The notes under the pieces are model-generated. The model made no database searches, was not told the DNA's origin, and saw nothing but the letters and a program-made list of their open reading frames with translations. Shown here one piece after another: positions 55,035 to 64,000 of a stretch of DNA of 64,000 bases. Numbering within the stretch: the first letter of the stretch is position 1; each line of letters starts with the position of its first letter. The stretch is from assembly GCF_958979055.1 (NCBI RefSeq), contig NC_084892.1, positions 4,047,501 to 4,111,500 on the forward strand, written 5' to 3'. The translations under genes and the position numbers were made by a program. Origin of the DNA: Alnus glutinosa. Its lineage: Eukaryota; Streptophyta; Magnoliopsida; Fagales; Betulaceae.

Positions 55035-57290
55035 GTTTGTATGCAACTTGTTCTTGTGATGCTTTAATTTTGGAACTCTTACATGCGATGCAGATATTAT
55101 CTATTAAAATGTGGAGGCATTTTACTGTTTAGGGCCATCGACTGATTCACATGGAGTAGATGCATGCTTGATTTTCCTGAAGGAAAGTGAATTTAAGGCA
55201 CTTAATTGACTTCAGCCACTTTTGTTGAGCAAAATAATGGTTTCAGGGCTTGTTTTTGAGCCCTACTAGGTTTGCTGTCCACCGAGTGCAATTTTTAGTT
55301 TAATATTCGTGGACCATCAAATTTAAGAAATATAAGCTAATGTCACACACTTTGCTTTCAATGATTACAATAAAAATATCTTCCAACACATTTCCACGTT
55401 GTAAAAAAAGGAAATAATTTTCTGTTGTTTTGCTTAAAACTTTGTTTGATACACAACTGAAAAGTGCTTTTGTAAACTGATAAAATGAAAAATGTGTTTG
55501 GATGTATTGCTGAAAATCCATTGTTTTCCATATAAAAAGGAAAAATTTCTAAACCCTGAGTAAAAGATTTTAAAAAGAAAAGGACACACTGAAGACTGGC
55601 CTCCACCCCTACAGGAAGAGAGGGGGGTTGCGGGGATGCACCCCCCTCCCCCCTCCATTGTTTTCCTTATAAAAAGGAAAAATTACTAAACCCGTTACAG
55701 AACTACAATTATAACCCTAAATAAAAAAATTCTAAAAAAAAAAAAATGAAAAAGAAACAAGAAAAAGACACACTGAAGATTGGCCTCCACCCCTACAAGG
55801 AAGGAGGAAGGTTGCCAGGCTGCAGAGAAGCAGGTCTTTGCACCTCCGGGAGGGGCACGGAAGGATAGGTGTTCACTCCCTCCCCCACTTTGAGGGGCGG
55901 ACATGAGAGGGGGGAGGAGGAGACCGATCCTCCACCCTAGTGAAGGGGTGGTGACCACCACCCGATGGAGGCCCTTCTAGGCTTGTAATGTTTTTTGTGC
56001 ATGTAAGAGACAAAATAAAACCTTTGGAATGTGGGGGCAGGACTTGAGTGCAGGTCTGGTCACCGAAATAACTTTTTTACTAGTGTTGTCAAAAAGGGCC
56101 TTGATTTTTTGTATTTGTGCTTGTTCTTTTGGTGGGGCTTAGTATCCTTCCTTACATTCTCTTATCAAAGTTCCATTTTATCCTAGAAAATATAAAGAAT
56201 ATGTAGCAGTCATTTTTCACGGCAAAGCATTTCGTGGGGTGAGATGAGAAAATGATTTGATTCCTTCACTTATAGTTGCAAATATCTAAGACTATTGATT
56301 GAGTTTTTTTAAAATTTGATTAAGTATTTGGTATGAAGGATCTTCTGGCTTCTCATTTTCGTTTGGGTGCTTTTATAATTAGACTTCTAAGATAAGTGTA
56401 AATAAGAGATCTAATCAAATTGCTTCATGTGGTTTTTACTTGTTAACTTGGTTGGGGCTTTAGTGTGTGGTAAGCTTAGCTCTTCTATTTGTACGAGTCA
56501 GTCTGTCAGTTGGCCTCTTCAGGTCAAATCTGTTGGACTAGACTCTGTTCAAGCAGTGCTTTTTTCCTTGTCTCATTGCAAGCCACTAACCAGTGTGGCT
56601 TTGATTGGGCTATAAGGAACACTTCTAGGATATTAATACTTTTATAAGAAACATACTTCTCTTACATTCTCTGTCTCTTCCTATTTGCTTGTATTTCAGC
56701 TTTTGTCCTCAATTGCCCATAAAAATCTCAGATCCAAAGGTACCTGAGACTTGATCTATTGACCTGGTTTATTCCTATGCTCTTATTATTTCAATCTATG
56801 TTTTTGGAGCAAAGACCATTGACAAACTGCTTACTTTATTTACTTAAGTAGGCATTTTTAATGTAGTTAAATATTGTTCTCCTCAAAAGCCTCTTCTAAT
56901 AAATGCAGTTATTTTTCTTTCCTTTAACTTTTTTTTTTAAAAAAAAAAATTAAAAAAAAATTCTTGTTTAAAACCCATATTTGGCCCATATTTGGCTCAA
57001 TTTTTGGCATTTGAGGTATTGTTTAAAACCCATGCCGTGTTTTAGGTCCATAGTTGGCCCATTGATATTTAAGGCGCATTTTCACCGTCGCCAACTTTCT
57101 CCATTCACAGTTGACCTATTGATTTGATTTTGGCCCACAGTTAGTCCATTGATATTTAAGGCGCATCTTCACCGTTGCCGACTTCCTCCACTCATCGTCA
57201 TTAACTGTCGTCATCGATCGTTGTCGTCTCCAAAAGAAGAAGATGCATTTATTGCAAACTCAAACTTCCAGAATCTTCCACCTTGAGTTT
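55035..57290. other. 3' side of the TFCB locus
   Basis: Should contain the last TFCB exon, but no acceptor followed by the expected acidic tail is visible. Holds an imperfect direct repeat: CCATTGTTTTCC-TATAAAAAGG at 55518 and 55655, and GACACACTGAAGA-TGGCCTCC at 55583 and 55768. An 87-base direct repeat lies at 57061 and 57148 (ATTGATATTTAAGGCGCAT). No other gene seen. Confidence 0.5.
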
Positions 57291-57718
57291 GAAGGGGAGA
57301 TGTTAAAAGATATGAAGGGTTAGAATATATGGAAAATGTAATATACTTTCCATATATTCCATATTTGGTTGATATTGTAATATTCTCTATTTATAGTGTG
57401 TCGTAATCAAATCATGGGGATTTAATTACCATATTATGAGGATTTGATTACCATATTTGTATTCACGTTAAACCTTATAAATATGGACCTTTGTATTGTA
57501 GACAATAAAAGCGCGCAATATGAGCACAATGTAGTCCATTATATACTTTCGCTTTCTCTCTTCTCCTTTCTCTCTCTCTTACATAAAATTCTCGTCTCTT
57601 TTCTATTATTTACGCTATTTTCTCTTAAAGTTTTCATCCTATTTTGTTTTCTTTCAGCCACCTCTAGTCCATCTCTTCACCGAGAACACCAAGCATATAT
57701 ATATAAGAACCCCCAACA
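57291..57718 (+). mobile_element. LTR-retrotransposon 3' end (Copia-like), fossil
   Basis: GAAGGGGAGA (57291-57300) is a polypurine tract directly followed by TGTT, and the ~418-base LTR closes with AACA, so its tips are inverted TGTT/AACA. A CTTATAAATATGG promoter box sits in the middle. No coding domains or second LTR are in the window; the preceding ~300 bases seem non-coding. Old, incomplete copy. Confidence 0.6.
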
Positions 57719-57829
57719 TTGGGAAGTCTACCCCCACCACGGTATTATAAGTCGTGACAAGTTGTAAATTCTTTTTTTTTTTTTTTTCCTATTGTCATCA
57801 AATGAAAATTTTCAAATCTAGCTAACTAT

Positions 57830-58011
57830 GAGGAATGCTATATATCATCCATTTGTCTTCCTTTTGTCCCCCCAAAATTGATGTGGCTCTTAAAATCACC
57901 ATTGGATCAAAATCTAATAATAATCTACCATAAATTTAATGGTGATTTTAAGAGTCACATCAATTTTGGGAGGATAAAAGGAGGGCAAGAAAATGATATG
58001 TAGCATTACTC
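57830..58011. mobile_element. MULE-type MITE, family A
   Basis: GAGGAATGCTATATATCAT left end, GATATGTAGCATTACTC right end, with a perfect 9-base target duplication GCTAACTAT (57821-57829 and 58012-58020). Its halves are long complements around TTAAAATCACCATT / AATGGTGATTTTAA. The perfect duplication suggests it is the youngest copy in the window. Confidence 0.88.
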
Positions 58012-58228
58012 GCTAACTATAGTCTATACAGATAGTAACGCACAAAGCAAAAGCACTTGACTCCCATGTATATAAGAGCACTTTTAATGGGTAAATTGTA
58101 TAACATCAACTCAGAGACGGTGATGAAAATTACAAACGTACCCACACAATTAAAGAGGTTTAATTTATTTAAAATGTTCTCCATTCCAGATAGGAAAATA
58201 TCACAAAATTTCACTTGTTTATTTTTTA

Positions 58229-58300
58229 CACAACAAATGTACACGCACTTTGTACAACAATGTCGACATTATTGTACAAAGTGTGTTTATTTGTTGTGCA
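58229..58300. repeat. Long hairpin related to family B MITEs
   Basis: Inverted arms ACACAACAAATG...CACTTTGTACAACAATG and CATTATTGTACAAAGTGTG...TTGTTGTGC around a TCGA centre (58263-58266). An ATTACTC end follows at 58309-58315 as in family B; the left end of the element is not recognised. Confidence 0.7.
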
Positions 58301-58315
58301 CAAGAAACATTACTC

Positions 58316-59792
58316 ATTGCCAAATGCCTCCTTTGCTCATTTAATTGACAACCAAATATCTTTAAAAAGACTAATATAGATAAAACCTAATTGTTAACAT
58401 TTCAAATGTTAAAATAATGACAAAATTACTTTAATCTTAATTAATTAAAATTCAAACTTAACTATTGAACCGTGCAAATCCTTAATTAGCGAGTCAAACC
58501 CGACGCATCTGCCACACAATATCTTTGTTAATAACATCTTTAAGGCGAGTGGAAGAATGTAATATTCTAGGTACCATTCATGTAGAGTCGTCAGTCGCTG
58601 ATATTGGACCACTTGATACGTCACTGTTAAGTGATAGAAAGCATGCGGGGGGTTAGAATTTCATGGAATCATAAGCATAGCATAGCATTTTCAATGAGAG
58701 AAGAAAGCATGACCACAATCCGAGTATTATCCAAATTCAACAACCAACTCTTGAAGGATTATGAATGTCAATTTCAATAACTACTGTTACCAACATTTTC
58801 TTGGATACAATGTATGTCATGACAAAAATCTCTTCCTCGCCCATAACTTGTATAGAAGTGAAATACAATCAGTAGTAACAACTTACAAAAAATGTTCCCA
58901 AAAAATGCAATTGATCAAGGATGAAGCATGAAAGTGACTGAGGATGAAAAACGACGTGGGAAAAGAACTTGAATCAAGATACATCATAACTATCATGCAA
59001 TATCATAGCGCACTATCCAGTGAACTAAGAACAAAAGGACCATATAAAAGACATCACATCAAACAACTATCCCCATTGCAATTGACTTATACTGATCGAG
59101 AGCAATATTTTGTGGAAACAATTGATTTTTTATTGTTTTTAAAAGCATATAGTTCTTAAGAAAATTCTTTTCAAACATGCTTATTTTGATGATCAAATCC
59201 CAGAAATTAATTTAAGAGATTCATTGTTTTTTTTTTTTTTTTTTTTTTATTAGTAATAATCCAATCTTATTGTGTGCACTTGATCAATTGTAGATATCAA
59301 ATGAGACCATGCGCATTTTCATCCTTTCGCTACTGTTGTTATAGAGTACTAAATATGTACTTCTGCTTCATACGTCACATATATCAAATCAACCCCACCA
59401 GCATGCACACTTCACATATATGGTCCACTTTATAAGAAAATAGCATCATTATCAAATTTGACCTAATCTAAATGAGAGTTATCTTGACACTCAATTTATT
59501 TTTTCGGATGAATTAATTTTTATCGACACAAACAAAGAATACAAAGAAACAATAAATCAAATTTATGAGAAGACAACAAACCACATGCACTATACAATCC
59601 AGAACAACAAAACACGAAAACAAAGAAACAACAAATCTATACAACAAAACATGTCCTTCTAGTATCCATGTTTTAGTTATGATGTGTTTCACAAAGTCCA
59701 AGCAGTACAATATGAATATCAAAAGTAATGTGTAGTAGCCAAAATGTTTGTGTTTGATAAAAAGAAAGGAAAATCGAGAAAAAGCAAGAAAC
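58316..59792. other. Spacer, 3' side of the kelch gene
   Basis: AT-rich, a T-run at 59227-59249, no conserved coding motif. Probably includes the 3' untranslated region of the minus-strand kelch gene at its right end. Confidence 0.4.
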
Positions 59793-60956
59793 TTACAATG
59801 AAAAGCACTCTGTTACTATAGTGGGGTCCTCCGTCTTATATCTATGGACGGCAACAACAAAAATTTGGAAAGAGCTCCCGAGAATCAGTGTATCAATTAT
59901 GACCAACTGAAATGCTTCATCATCATTTGATTGCAGAAGGCCGAAGAGCTGGCCATCTAAATGGACGAACCCAGGAAGAAAGAGGAGCTCATCACTTTCC
60001 AAAAACGGTATTCCCAAGCCTCTAAGACTCCCTTCGATCCACATATCTTTGTCTACATTGTATGCTAGCAAATGCGCGTCACGTGTTACCCAATAAATAG
60101 TATTGGCAACAGTTAACGCCGTTTCTCCCCAACCTTCCCATCCAATAGGACAATTATTGTGCATTCGGCGCTTCCCGAGTCCACTCCAAACACGATGCTC
60201 CACATCATATGTGTAAAACATAGCAGCATATTCATAAATCATAGGGCATTGATTCTTGATAATTTGAGCAATAAGAATCCTGTTTGGATTTTCAAGAGTT
60301 GCATAGATAAACCTTTTACCCAATTTAAATGGAAGCTCAGGCAAAGGTTCCCACTTGTTAGTCTTCGGGTCATACATCTCACCATCTCGAGCGCCAGCAG
60401 TAGGAATATAAGGACAAGAAGGAGAGGGGAGGTATCCGGACATAACAAAGAGTTTTTGATCCACCACCAAAGTGAGAGGGTCTATTCTCGGGGAAATCAT
60501 AGAATAATCCGCTGGTACCAAATTCGGGGTGCGAGAGGTAAGGTTCAACTTAAGAACATCGGGAACCGAAGGTGGAAAACAGTAATAATCGGAGAGGTAA
60601 AGGCCACCTACATAGTATAAATCGGATCCTAGAACTGCCGAGGTGGAGGCTTTTGGAATAAAACCCTTCCAAAATGGAGAGATTTCTACTTCCTCAGACT
60701 TGAGAGGAAGTAAGGCAGGTACCTGAAGTCGGTACCATCTCGAAATCGGCCTAACATCTCGATATGCGTCGTCTTCCCTCGGAGGCATAATAGGCATATT
60801 AACGACTATATCGCAAGGACGCTTCAAAATTCTTGCAGAACGATGAGAATATAACAAGTCTTCTATTTTTCGAGAAAAAAGAGATAGCCCATCAAATGAC
60901 ATCGATCTCCTCAATTTTCCTCTCTTCCCCACCACTACGAAGCCTTCCTCGTCCAT
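59793..60956 (-). CDS. Kelch-repeat protein, single exon
   Basis: 387 residues, intronless. Kelch-like blades are seen around 108-140 (AVLGSDLYYVGGLYLSDYY), 162-172 (TLVVDQKLFVMSGYL), 192-212 (GEMYDPKTNKWEPLPELP), 245-265 (MFYTYDVEHRVWSGLGKRRM) and 275-305 (ALTVANTIYWV, LLAYNVDKDMWIEG), which fits a beta-propeller of plant galactose-oxidase/kelch type. The first 100 residues lack a recognisable F-box, so I do not call it an F-box protein. Substrate or partner unknown; proteins of this sort often act as adaptors. The start MDEEGFVVVGKRGK is the first ATG of the frame. It faces TFCB tail-to-tail. Confidence 0.85.
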   Translation of the reverse strand: MDEEGFVVVGKRGKLRRSMSFDGLSLFSRKIEDLLYSHRSARILKRPCDIVVNMPIMPPREDDAYRDVRPISRWYRLQVPALLPLKSEEVEISPFWKGFIPKASTSAVLGSDLYYVGGLYLSDYYCFPPSVPDVLKLNLTSRTPNLVPADYSMISPRIDPLTLVVDQKLFVMSGYLPSPSCPYIPTAGARDGEMYDPKTNKWEPLPELPFKLGKRFIYATLENPNRILIAQIIKNQCPMIYEYAAMFYTYDVEHRVWSGLGKRRMHNNCPIGWEGWGETALTVANTIYWVTRDAHLLAYNVDKDMWIEGSLRGLGIPFLESDELLFLPGFVHLDGQLFGLLQSNDDEAFQLVIIDTLILGSSFQIFVVAVHRYKTEDPTIVTECFSL

Positions 60957-61744
60957 GGAGTATTTGTGATGACCGATGAGGGCGAAAGAATGAAATGAGA
61001 TGGAGAGAAAGAGAGACCTATGCTCTCAATTCAATCTGATGGTAACTGGAAACTTGAAGGACTCATAGTGACCAGCAAAAATGACAACAACCACCAAAGG
61101 TATTCATACCAACAGCAAGAATCAATAATTCATAGATTCCTAGTTAGATATGAGAATTCCCTGCATTCAAAAGGAAGTAACAAGATGAAAGCAATTAAGT
61201 AAACGTAGTAAATTTGAAACAGAGATTGCACATACTATGGATTATTATCGATGTAAAAAATGTGGTGCACTTTCATTTTCTCCAATGATAAGAAATATAT
61301 ATAGCAACTCTTCTAGTTCAAAAGTTAAGCTCCACACATAAGAAAAACAAAATACAACATCACACAGAATAAAGAAAAAAAGAACGTGTTTTATATGTTA
61401 TTCGCGTCACATAAAAAGCCATGTTTAAAACATAACATAAAACACATTAAAACACTTTTATAATTTATAATAATAAAATATATAAAATTTATAAAACTTA
61501 AACTTACCAAAATACCCCCTCTTTCTTTTTAATATATATATATAAAAAAGAACTAAACCAAAAAGTAAGATGATGAACCTAAGAGAGAGGGAAGTGGGCC
61601 CTCCTATGCTCTCTTTTTTTTGTTATTCTTTTGTTCTTTACTTTTTGTTCCAACCGAGAGATCACAGACTTCTTCTTCTATTCCCTTTCTTTTTTTTTTC
61701 TTTTTTTTTTTTTATGGCAAACTATTCTGATTCTTCCTCTATTT
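60957..61744. other. Upstream region of the kelch gene
   Basis: AT-rich; a TATATATATTTC run around 61296-61304 on the minus strand is a possible TATA box about 340 bases before the ATG. T-rich tracts follow at 61610-61720. No gene. Confidence 0.4.
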
Positions 61745-61985
61745 TTATTTTTTTTTTCATTTCTTTCAAAAATATCAAATCAAAAACATTCTAATTTTTT
61801 TATACCTTTTAATCACATAAATAATTTTTTATTATTATTCAAATAAAAAAATCCATTACAAATCAAAACTTTTTCACTTTTCTATAAAACATCCTTAAAT
61901 TTTATATCACACCAATCACTTTTTACAATAAAATACAAAAACAAAATATTATCTAATCCAATTCCTTAACAAACAAGCCATTCCC
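61745..61985. mobile_element. AT-rich MITE, family E (second copy)
   Basis: Closely matches 3561-3796 in the interior (AAATCAAAAACATTCTAATTT, TTATTCAAATAAAAAAAT, TTTTATATCACACCAATCA) and ends AACAAACAAGCC. The left border is blurred by T-rich DNA. Confidence 0.55.
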
Positions 61986-62069
61986 TTTTCTTTGTTTCTT
62001 CTTTGTCCTTTCCCTTTTATCTAATCTGTCCCTTTTCTTTGCTCTTGTTTCTTTCTTCTATTTAGCACA

Positions 62070-62790
62070 CGAAACACACATACACCCACAGAGAGAGGTC
62101 CAGAACCTCTTCTTTTCTTATCATGTCTTTTCTAGCCTACAGACCCGAGAGACAGAGAGATAGGAAGAGATTTCTCTCTTCCTTTTCTTTTCTTCTACAC
62201 CGACACACTCACACACACACAGTAGAGAAAAGAGAGAGTTAGAGAGGCTTACTACAAAAAGGAGAGGATCCCTGCAGGACCGAGAGAAGAGGGGAGAGCT
62301 TGGGTAATTTTTCTGAGTTTGGTCTCTTGTTTATGGGCATCCACCGAGAGATAACAGGGAGGAAAAATCAGAGTTTTATGCTCTGTTTTTCTGCCTGTCC
62401 GTAATACACAAAGGGAAGGGAAGAGAGTGATTTTCCTGCGTTCTCTTTAGGTTCAGTGTGATGAAGAGTTAAGGGAAGAGAGTGCACTTCTCTGATTTTC
62501 TGCACTATCAAAGAGAAGAGGAGGTTTGAAGAAAGTTGCAGAAATATCAAGCAAGAGAGATAGAGAGCTTCGATTGGGTTTTCTGTTCCTCTTTTCTATT
62601 CTTTTCTGTTTAAGGAAGGAGAAACTGCAGGGATGAATTTGCCCAGAGTTTCTGCCACCGTTCAGAAGAAGAGAAGAAGAAAGCTATAGAGGAAAAGAGA
62701 GAACCAGAGAGATACATGCAAACCACAAAGAAAGAAGAGAAGATAGTGTGCGTGAAACCGAAGGGCTGCAACTCAATATATAGTAACAGG
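62070..62790 (-). promoter_or_regulatory. Possible promoter and CT-rich leader of an unseen gene
   Basis: A 700-base stretch is densely GA-rich on the plus strand (CT-rich on minus), like plant 5' leaders. On the minus strand CTATATATTGAG at about 62774-62785 could be a TATA box with a leader running leftward. No open frame follows, so a host gene is not shown; a simple purine-rich tract is the alternative. Confidence 0.25.
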
Positions 62791-62905
62791 AAGGGTCCGG
62801 ATCACTTGGGGCAGATCTAATGGCTGAAATGTAAACTTGCTCAGCAAGTAGGTGCGCTGGAGGGGGAATTAACGTAGGCATTAAAATATCTTCAATCTTT
62901 AACAA

Positions 62906-63546
62906 ACTAGAGATTGGGTTCCAACTAAACTGAGGTTAACATGCTAACTAAGTTTTTGCTTAGTTATTTTTTTTTTCTTCTACTGTCTCAAGAATTGGAT
63001 TTCCCTTTCACACACACAATCTATTTAAATTTGTGATAGTTTGAAATAGAAAGAACTGAAGGAAAAAATAAATAAATAAATAATCTTAGCAAAAAGAAAA
63101 AAAAAAAAAAAGAATGAGAAAAACATAAATGTTAAACATTTTATCTATGTGAACCTTGATCCAGTCCACTCAGCCACTTCCCACCCAAATGAGAAACTTC
63201 CATGGTCTTTCTTTATCACCACAAACTTCCAAATGGTTGCTCAGAATTCTTAGAGATGAAGAAATTCATTGGTTCTTAAAAGAATTCATATTCCCAACAA
63301 CAAATTTTCTTTCTATTTTAGTTCAAATATAACCTTTTTTTTAAAAAAATAAAATAAAATAATTATTGTTTTAGCTACCCATTTTTTCAAAGTACCTACA
63401 TTCTATTCCCTATTTTAGCTATGAACTTTTATTATTCAAAACATAAAAGTCATCGGCATGCCTTTCAAAGTACCTACATATATATATTTTAATTTTTCAA
63501 AACACCTACATTTCAAAGTCATCAGCATGCCTTATCAAAAAAAAAA

Positions 63547-63578
<32 letters not shown>

Positions 63579-64000
63579 ATTTTGTGAGCTACAACGTTCA
63601 CCGTAGCAATTTACCAAATTTTGGGCTAAAATAATTAACCGGATGCTACTATTTTAGCATCCACATTTGTATTTTCAAATATCTAAACTAACTAAAATAA
63701 CATTTGATTAGCCGGATGTAAAGGCTCTTAGAAGTGTCAGGCTATGCTAAGATTGGGTTCCAATTTTGTACCCTTTCTTCTACCTGCATATATTCACAGA
63801 TATCAGTTCAATAATTTATCCAGCCAACATTATGAAGACCTTTTCTTTTTTTTTTTTAATACAAACATACAAAATAGATCATCAAAGCAAATGGTATCAG
63901 AGTAGTTAGCCGTGCCACTGTGATGACTCATTTATGTTATTTGTATAAAAAAATGTGTCGTCACAAAAATGACAGAAACTATGCATACCACATAACTAAA
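62906..64000. other. AT-rich right end
   Basis: Contains (TTA)n at 63548-63577 and homopolymers. ATGGTATCAGAGT at 63891-63903 looks like an LTR-element primer-binding site, so a fossil LTR element may begin near here and extend past the window; no further support is visible. Confidence 0.35.

Noticed and set aside
55170-55181. DFPE codons as the missing TFCB last exon
   Set aside because: There is no suitable acceptor giving the preceding Val-Gly, and a stop follows after two more codons; chance match.
62100-62760. Plant microRNA precursor (miR156, miR159 or miR319 type)
   Set aside because: GA/CT-rich sequence resembled parts of these, but no mature sequence with a complementary arm was found.
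63891-63903. LTR element at the right edge
   Set aside because: Only a primer-site-like motif is visible, not enough to call an element; noted in the regional entry.

Overview
The window is nuclear DNA of a flowering plant, probably a woody eudicot. Evidence: AT-rich intergenic DNA packed with MITEs, GT-AG introns, plant-type LINE tails, and proteins of plant families. I cannot assign a genus from the sequence alone.

Layout: 1-33 kb is a same-strand (minus) cluster of six intronless NDR1/HIN1-like (NHL, LEA-2 domain) membrane-protein genes. One is NHL3/NHL10-type (2.3-3.0 kb). A tandem NHL1-type pair follows (9.2-9.8 and 12.4-13.0 kb), whose duplication includes promoter and far-upstream DNA. 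Three related genes share an N-terminal V(I/M)GYP motif (26.1, 29.0 and 32.0 kb), the last two being a clear tandem pair. NHL proteins are generally single-pass plasma-membrane proteins linked to defence and stress.

33-38 kb is a nest of transposons: a 1.6-kb long-TIR Mutator-like element inside an older MITE, a hairpin MITE inside that, a near-identical 422-bp tandem duplication, and another MITE split by a 633-bp TIR element. 38.5-48.7 kb (plus strand) is a complete seven-exon circularly permuted mitochondrial DAR GTPase (MTG1/SIN2 type). Its introns hold a 273-bp direct duplication, a tRNA-Leu-like relic, a MITE ending 22 bp before an exon, and a 1.9-kb Pack-MULE-like element that carries an MLH1 exon fragment and a LINE insertion.

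50.8-55.0 kb (plus strand) is tubulin-folding cofactor B with a CAP-Gly domain. It has an 831-bp hAT element in its promoter, an in-frame TAG at the end of exon 4, and no recognisable last exon, so it may be decaying or mis-sequenced. 57.2-57.7 kb is a fossil LTR end. 59.8-61.0 kb (minus strand) is a single-exon kelch-repeat protein. The last 3 kb hold a MITE, a CT/GA-rich leader-like stretch and AT-rich DNA.

I found no evidence for a wholly new biological system. The strongest leads are the Pack-MULE with the MLH1 fragment, the three-subfamily NHL array with a duplicated far-upstream block, and the damaged TFCB locus.
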